A stretch of DNA of 7,290 nucleotides. It comes from Actinomycetes bacterium (GTDB taxonomy: Bacteria; Actinomycetota; Actinomycetes; Actinomycetales; Cellulomonadaceae). How positions within the stretch are numbered: position 1 is the stretch's first letter; each line of letters begins with the position of its first letter. Below, one piece after another: positions 3,860-7,290 of this stretch. The translations under genes and the position numbers were made by a program. Below the pieces are notes generated by a model, which saw only the letters and a program-made list of their open reading frames with translations, did not search any database and was not told the origin of the DNA. The stretch lies in NCBI GenBank assembly GCA_023426865.1, contig JAEZBT010000123.1, positions 1-7,290 of the forward strand, read 5' to 3'.

Positions 3860-6316
3860 ATGATGCGGATCCGTACCTGGGGCGCCCTGGCGCTCCTCCT
3901 GACCGGCCTCGTGGCGGTGCCGACCACCGCCCAGGCCGCGAGCAAGCCCGACGCCGGCAGCACCGGCGTCGTCACCGGCGCCACGCTCACCGCGATGAGC
4001 GGCGGCTGGAACTCGACCGGTGGCACCACCATCGCGAACAAGGTCATCACCGGCGACGTGACGTTCGCCGGCTCGAACCTCACCGTGCGCAACGTCCGCG
4101 TGACCGGGCACGCGCTGTTCACCGGCGACAACGTCGTGATCGAGGACTCCGAGTTCGGCTCGTGGTCGCTCTCCGGCACCGCCGGCCTGCAGGCCAGCCG
4201 CGTCGAGGTGTTCGGCAACACCGGCCACGACGGCCTGCACATCACCTCCGACTCCGGGCCCGTGCGCAACGTGGTCATCCGCGACTCGTGGATCCACGGC
4301 GCCAAGGTCACCGGAGGCTCGCACTACGACGGCATCCAGGTGCGCGGCGTGGACGGCCTGACGCTCGAGCGGACGCTCGTCGAGACCGGCAGCGCGTACG
4401 TCCCGCAGCACAACAGCGCCCTGTTCCTCGAGAACGCGAACGGCGGCAACCGGAACATCAGCGTGAAGGACTCCTGGCTCTCCGGCGGCGGCTACACGCT
4501 GTACGCGTTCGCCAGCAACGTCCAGTTCACGGGCACCCAGATCGCCCGCGGCAACTTCGGCTACGTGTACCCGGGTTCGAACGGCATCACCACGTTCTCC
4601 GGGAACGTCAGCGCGACCGGCGCAGCCCTGAGCTGGTCCGGCGGGACGATCGTCGAGTCCGGCACCGCGCCGGCTCCGACGCCTACGCCGACCCCGACGC
4701 CCACACCCACGCCCACGCCCACCCCGACGCCGACACCGACACCGACTCCGGATCCGACGCCCGCGACGGCGCCCACCGGTCTGCCGACGGCCGCGACGAC
4801 CGGCGTCGTCAGCGGCGCGACGCTCGCGACGATGTCGGGCGGCACCGTGGGGACCACCGGCACCATCGCCAACAAGGTCATCTCCGGGAACGTGCTGTTC
4901 ACCGGCTCGAACCTCACCCTGCGCAACGTCCGCGTGACCGGCGAGGCGATCTTCCGCGGCGACAACGTCGTCATCGAGGACTCCGAGTTCGGCGCCCTGT
5001 CGTTCTCAGGCACCGAGAACGTCTCGGTCGCGCGCGTCGACGTCTTCGGCACGACCGGCAAGGACGGCGTGCACATCACCGCCGACACCGGCGCCGTGCG
5101 CAACGTCGCCATCCGCGACACGTGGATCCACAACCCGCAGGTGCTGCCGGAGTCGCACTACGACGGCATGCAGGTGCGCGGCGTCGACGGCCTGACCCTC
5201 GAGCGCACGCTCATCGAGCTCGGCACGTGGAAGCCGCAGTACAACGCGGCCCTGTTCCTCGAGAACGCCAACGGCGGCAACCGGAACGTCACCGTCAAGG
5301 ACTCGCGACTCACCGGCGGCGGCTACGTGCTCTACACGTTCGCGAGCAACGTGCACATGACCGGCTCGACGTTCGGCCTCGGCAACTGGGGGATCCTCTT
5401 CCCGTCGTCCCCCGCGCCGTCGGTCTTCACCGGCAACGCGGACACCAGCGGCATGTCGCTCGTCTGCAACGGCACGACGATCGTCACGACGACGACGCCC
5501 GCGCCGACGCCCACGCCCACGCCGACGCCCACGCCCACCCCGACGCCGACGCCCACCCCGACGCCGACGCCCACGCCCACCCCGACGCCCACGCCGCCGA
5601 CCTCGGCGACCCCGACGGCGGCGAACACCGGCGTCGTGAGCGGCGCGGCCCTGACGTCCATGAAGGGCGGCTGGGTGAGCACGGCGAACACGACCATCTC
5701 GAACAAGGTCATCACGGGGAACGTGACGTTCGCGGGCTCGAACCTCACCCTGCGCAACGTCCGGGTGACCGGCGAGGCGGTCTTCAGCGGCGACAACATC
5801 GTCGTCGAGGACTCCGAGTTCGGGTCCGTGGCCCTCTCGGGCACCGCGAACGCCCGGCTCACGCGCATCGACGTGTTCGGGCTGTCCGGCAAGGACGGCA
5901 TCCTCGTGGTCTCCGACAGCGGACCCGCCAAGGGTGTCGTCATCACGGACTCGTGGGTGCACAACCCGGTCGTGAGCTCCGGCGGGTCGTACGAGGGCGT
6001 CATCGCCCGCGGCGTCGACGGGCTCGCGCTGCAGAACGTCGTGGTCGACCTCGGCAGCTACGCGGCCGGCCAGAACGTGGCGCTCATGCTCCAGAACGCC
6101 AACGGTGGCAACCGCAACGTCACGGTGACCGGCTCGCGGCTGCTCGGCGGGAGCTACGTGCTCTCCAACGGCGGTGGCGGGCTCTCGATCACCTCCTCCG
6201 TGCTCGGCAACGGCCGCTCGGGCTACCTCGCCCCAGGCTCGACGGCGCTGACCTTCACCGGGAACACGTCGCCGACCGGCGCCGCGTTGACCTACCCGGG
6301 CGGCGTCATCAAGTAG
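3860..6316 (+). CDS. Secreted protein with three parallel beta-helix domains joined by Pro-Thr linkers
   Basis: This is an 818-residue exported protein. Residues 1-27 form a Sec signal peptide: MMRIRTW, a hydrophobic core ALALLLTGLVAV, and AQA/A as the likely cleavage site. Three homologous domains of about 230 residues follow (35-265, 314-542, 590-818), joined by (Pro-Thr)n linkers (about 271-302 and 547-580). Each domain is a string of short beta-strand coils such as NLTxRNVRVTG, GDNVVIEDSEFG and GNRNVTVKDS, the pattern of right-handed parallel beta-helices (PbH1, pectate-lyase-like). Domains 1 and 2 carry DG(L/V)HI and SHYDG(I/M)QVRGVDGLTLERT; domain 3 has DGILV and SYEGVIARGVDG instead. 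There is no LPXTG, transmembrane anchor or recognised carbohydrate-binding module, so it is probably released. Such folds often bind or cleave polysaccharide, but no lyase active site can be assigned. ATG at 3860 or 3863 are both possible; GGGG at 3853-3856 is better spaced (6 nt) for 3863. A strong terminator follows, so the gene is likely monocistronic. Confidence 0.88.
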   Translation: MMRIRTWGALALLLTGLVAVPTTAQAASKPDAGSTGVVTGATLTAMSGGWNSTGGTTIANKVITGDVTFAGSNLTVRNVRVTGHALFTGDNVVIEDSEFGSWSLSGTAGLQASRVEVFGNTGHDGLHITSDSGPVRNVVIRDSWIHGAKVTGGSHYDGIQVRGVDGLTLERTLVETGSAYVPQHNSALFLENANGGNRNISVKDSWLSGGGYTLYAFASNVQFTGTQIARGNFGYVYPGSNGITTFSGNVSATGAALSWSGGTIVESGTAPAPTPTPTPTPTPTPTPTPTPTPTPTPDPTPATAPTGLPTAATTGVVSGATLATMSGGTVGTTGTIANKVISGNVLFTGSNLTLRNVRVTGEAIFRGDNVVIEDSEFGALSFSGTENVSVARVDVFGTTGKDGVHITADTGAVRNVAIRDTWIHNPQVLPESHYDGMQVRGVDGLTLERTLIELGTWKPQYNAALFLENANGGNRNVTVKDSRLTGGGYVLYTFASNVHMTGSTFGLGNWGILFPSSPAPSVFTGNADTSGMSLVCNGTTIVTTTTPAPTPTPTPTPTPTPTPTPTPTPTPTPTPTPTPPTSATPTAANTGVVSGAALTSMKGGWVSTANTTISNKVITGNVTFAGSNLTLRNVRVTGEAVFSGDNIVVEDSEFGSVALSGTANARLTRIDVFGLSGKDGILVVSDSGPAKGVVITDSWVHNPVVSSGGSYEGVIARGVDGLALQNVVVDLGSYAAGQNVALMLQNANGGNRNVTVTGSRLLGGSYVLSNGGGGLSITSSVLGNGRSGYLAPGSTALTFTGNTSPTGAALTYPGGVIK
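3962..4654 (+). repeat. Beta-helix domain copy 1 (residues 35-265)
   Basis: This is the first of three in-gene repeats. It runs from TGVVTGATLTAMSGGW to ALSWSGGTIV. The 28-residue core starting at NLTVRNVRVTG differs at only 4 positions from copy 2. The polar motifs DGLHI (124-128) and SHYDGIQ (154-160) are intact. Confidence 0.85.
4670..4762 (+). repeat. (Pro-Thr)n linker 1, low-complexity DNA
   Basis: Alternating CCN-ACN codons (CCGACG, CCCACG and variants) encode PAP(TP)n ending in DPTP. Linkers of this kind separate domains in secreted actinobacterial glycosidases and are often O-glycosylated. The 6-nt unit keeps the frame when copies are gained or lost. Confidence 0.9.
4799..5485 (+). 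repeat. Beta-helix domain copy 2 (residues 314-542)
   Basis: The second copy runs from TGVVSGATLATMSGG to SLVCNGTTIV. The polar motifs DGVHI (402-406) and SHYDGMQ (432-438) are kept. It carries the only cysteine of the mature protein (C536), where copies 1 and 3 have aromatic residues (W, Y). An unpaired Cys is unusual for a secreted protein. Confidence 0.85.
5498..5599 (+). repeat. (Pro-Thr)n linker 2, low-complexity DNA
   Basis: This is a more regular array than linker 1, built largely from repeats of CCGACGCCCACG-like units encoding (PT)n and ending PPTSATPT. The near-identity of units suggests recent slippage or homogenisation. All changes by whole 6-nt units preserve the frame. Confidence 0.9.
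5627..6313 (+). repeat. Beta-helix domain copy 3 (residues 590-818), diverged motif
   Basis: The third copy runs from TGVVSGAALTSMKGGW to ALTYPGGVIK at the C-terminus. The structural core is well kept (24 of 28 residues equal to copy 2 in the segment from NLTLRNVRVTG). The positions matching His in DG-x-H-I and His/Asp in SHYDG are L682, Y711 and E712, so the polar patch shared by copies 1 and 2 is missing. Confidence 0.85.
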
Positions 6317-6325
6317 CCGACCCGG

Positions 6326-6381
6326 CCGGACGACCCGGGCCCTCGGAGGACGACAGTCCCCGGGGGCCCGGTGTCGTCCGG
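6326..6381 (+). terminator. Strong hairpin terminator after the secreted-protein gene
   Basis: The left arm CCGGACGACCCGGGCCC (6326-6342) pairs along its whole 17 bases with 6364-6381, broken only by one bulged T (6372). Inside, GGAC (6348-6351) pairs GTCC (6356-6359), extending the structure. It starts 9 nt after the stop codon. There is no T-run, as is common for actinobacterial terminators. It separates the secreted-protein gene from the next gene. Confidence 0.75.
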
Positions 6382-6445
6382 TGACGCGCGGGGGTTCCGC
6401 CCGCGACGATCGCGACGGATCATGGGCCGGGTCCCACCCCGCGTC

Positions 6446-6452
6446 GGAGGAG
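6446..6452 (+). promoter_or_regulatory. Shine-Dalgarno deciding the GTG start at 6460
   Basis: GGAGGAG lies 7 nt before the GTG at 6460-6462 and is a near-ideal ribosome binding site. It fixes the start of the oxidoreductase. The 64 bases between the terminator and this site must hold the promoter, but I cannot pick a -10/-35 pair there. Confidence 0.8.
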
Positions 6453-6459
6453 ACCCGCC

Positions 6460-7290
6460 GTGACCGAGACCACCACGCCCGCCACCCGGCCGGCACCCGC
6501 GCCCGCACCCTCCAGCCTGACCGTCGACGTCGTCGTCCTCGGCGCCGGGGCCGTCGGGGAGAACGTCGCCGACCGGGCCGGGCGAACCGGCCTGAGCGTT
6601 GCGATCGTCGAGGAGCACCTGGTCGGGGGCGAGTGCTCCTACTGGGCCTGCATGCCGTCGAAGGCGCTGCTGCGCCCGGGTGCCGTGCTCGCGCAGGCGC
6701 GGGCGGTCGCGGGCGCTGCGGGGGCGGTCACCGGCGGTGTGGACGTCGCCGCGACGCTGGCGAGCCGGGACGCCATCGTGCACGGCTGGGACGACGGCTC
6801 CCAGGTCGAGTGGCTCGAGAGCGTCGGCATCCGGCTCGTCCGCGGGCGCGGCCGCCTGACCGGCCCGCGCCGCGTCGAGGTCACCCCCGACGACAGCGCC
6901 ACGGTCGTCCTCGAGGCGCGGCACGCCGTCGTCGTCGCGACCGGCAGCACGCCGGTGCTCCCGGACGTGCCCGGCCTGGCGGACGTCGAGCCGTGGACCA
7001 GCCCGGAGGCGACGGCGGTCCACGACGTCCCGGGTGCGCTCGCGATCGTCGGCGGCGGGGTGGTCGCGACGGAGATGGCCACGGCCTTCGCGGACCTGGG
7101 CGCGCGCGTCACGCTCCTCGTCCGGGGCGACCGGCTGCTGCCGGCGTTCGAGGCGTTCGCCGGCGAGGCCGTCGCGGCGTCGCTGGCCGACCTGGGCGTC
7201 GACGTGCGGTTCGGCGCCTCGCTCGCCCGGGCCACCCGGACCGACGGCGGCGGCACCCACCTGGAGCTGGCCGACGGCGCCACCCTGGAC
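6460..7290 (+). CDS. FAD-dependent pyridine nucleotide-disulfide oxidoreductase, 3' truncated by the window
   Basis: 277 codons are visible and the frame is still open at the edge. After a disordered Thr/Pro/Ala-rich start (1-20) comes the FAD-binding Rossmann motif VVVLGAGAVGE (24-34) with E51 ending the second strand. Then comes the redox-active disulfide segment GGECSYWACMPSKALLRP (56-73, C59 and C64), the ATG box VVVATGSTP (157-165), and the NAD(P)H-binding Rossmann motif AIVGGGVVATEMA (195-207). This order is that of class I flavoprotein disulfide reductases (dihydrolipoamide dehydrogenase, mercuric reductase, mycothione/glutathione reductase). R222 soon after the second fold could favour NADPH. 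The C-S-Y-W-A-C spacing equals the classical C-x4-C, but the wording GECSYWACMPSK is that of a less characterised actinobacterial subgroup, so I give no specific substrate. The C-terminal dimerisation domain with the catalytic His is outside the window. Confidence 0.85.
   Translation, partial: MTETTTPATRPAPAPAPSSLTVDVVVLGAGAVGENVADRAGRTGLSVAIVEEHLVGGECSYWACMPSKALLRPGAVLAQARAVAGAAGAVTGGVDVAATLASRDAIVHGWDDGSQVEWLESVGIRLVRGRGRLTGPRRVEVTPDDSATVVLEARHAVVVATGSTPVLPDVPGLADVEPWTSPEATAVHDVPGALAIVGGGVVATEMATAFADLGARVTLLVRGDRLLPAFEAFAGEAVAASLADLGVDVRFGASLARATRTDGGGTHLELADGATLD

Noticed and set aside
2343..4411. Two long minus-strand frames (459 and 665 codons) over the EEP gene and the start of the secreted-protein gene
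   Set aside because: They overlap two well-supported plus-strand genes and the non-coding region, have low-complexity Arg/Pro/Ala-rich translations, and overlap the nucleotidyltransferase-like gene in a different frame.
4561..6508. Minus-strand frames opposite the beta-helix gene, including one with a long (Gly-Val)n run
   Set aside because: The Gly-Val run is simply the complement of the Pro-Thr linker, and the rest mirrors the repeated domains; there is no start signal or recognisable family.
6292..7283. Minus-strand frames of 322 and 214 codons opposite the oxidoreductase
   Set aside because: The plus strand carries complete FAD and NAD(P)H motifs and an ideal Shine-Dalgarno; the minus-strand translations are low-complexity.
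1..7290. CRISPR array, insertion sequence, tRNA or attachment site
   Set aside because: No regularly spaced direct repeats with unique spacers, no transposase or integrase, and no cloverleaf or CCA-type tRNA end were seen on either strand; the only tandem repeats are the coding Pro-Thr linkers.

Overview
The window is very GC-rich bacterial DNA with strong G/C bias at third codon positions. Gene content and style suggest a high-GC actinobacterium: a DUF1918 protein, a secreted protein with Pro-Thr linkers like those of cellulolytic actinobacteria, and a GTG start behind GGAGGAG. A Cellulomonas-like member of the Micrococcales is my best guess; this is inference from style, not a database match. 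I see no mobile element, CRISPR array, tRNA or rRNA.

Layout. The left edge holds the last 53 codons of a plus-strand ATPase-type (HATPase) regulator. Convergent to it, three minus-strand genes run in the order nucleotidyltransferase-fold protein (2107-2706), Ycf46-like AAA ATPase (588-2066) and DUF1918 protein (183-374). The first two lie 40 bp apart and may be co-transcribed. Between the ATPase stop and the DUF1918 gene is a stretch that stays open in the ATPase frame and keeps a coding signature for about 49 codons, with no usual start codon of its own.

A 98-bp divergent gap leads to the plus-strand half. This half holds an endonuclease/exonuclease/phosphatase (EEP) family protein (2805-3566), a 293-bp non-coding region rich in signals, a large secreted protein (3860-6316), a strong hairpin terminator, and the first 277 codons of a flavin-dependent disulfide-reductase-type oxidoreductase that runs off the right edge.

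The most interesting part is the non-coding region 3567-3859 and the gene it controls. It carries two palindromic boxes resembling DosR/DevR sites. After them comes a compact leader that folds on paper as a three-way junction whose closing helix pairs away the ribosome binding site. The gene downstream encodes a signal peptide and three copies of a parallel beta-helix domain joined by two (Pro-Thr)n linkers. The third copy has lost the polar motif kept in the first two. A secreted, possibly carbohydrate- or surface-directed protein under transcriptional and RNA-level control is a reasonable hypothesis, but the ligand, the regulator and the substrate are all unknown.
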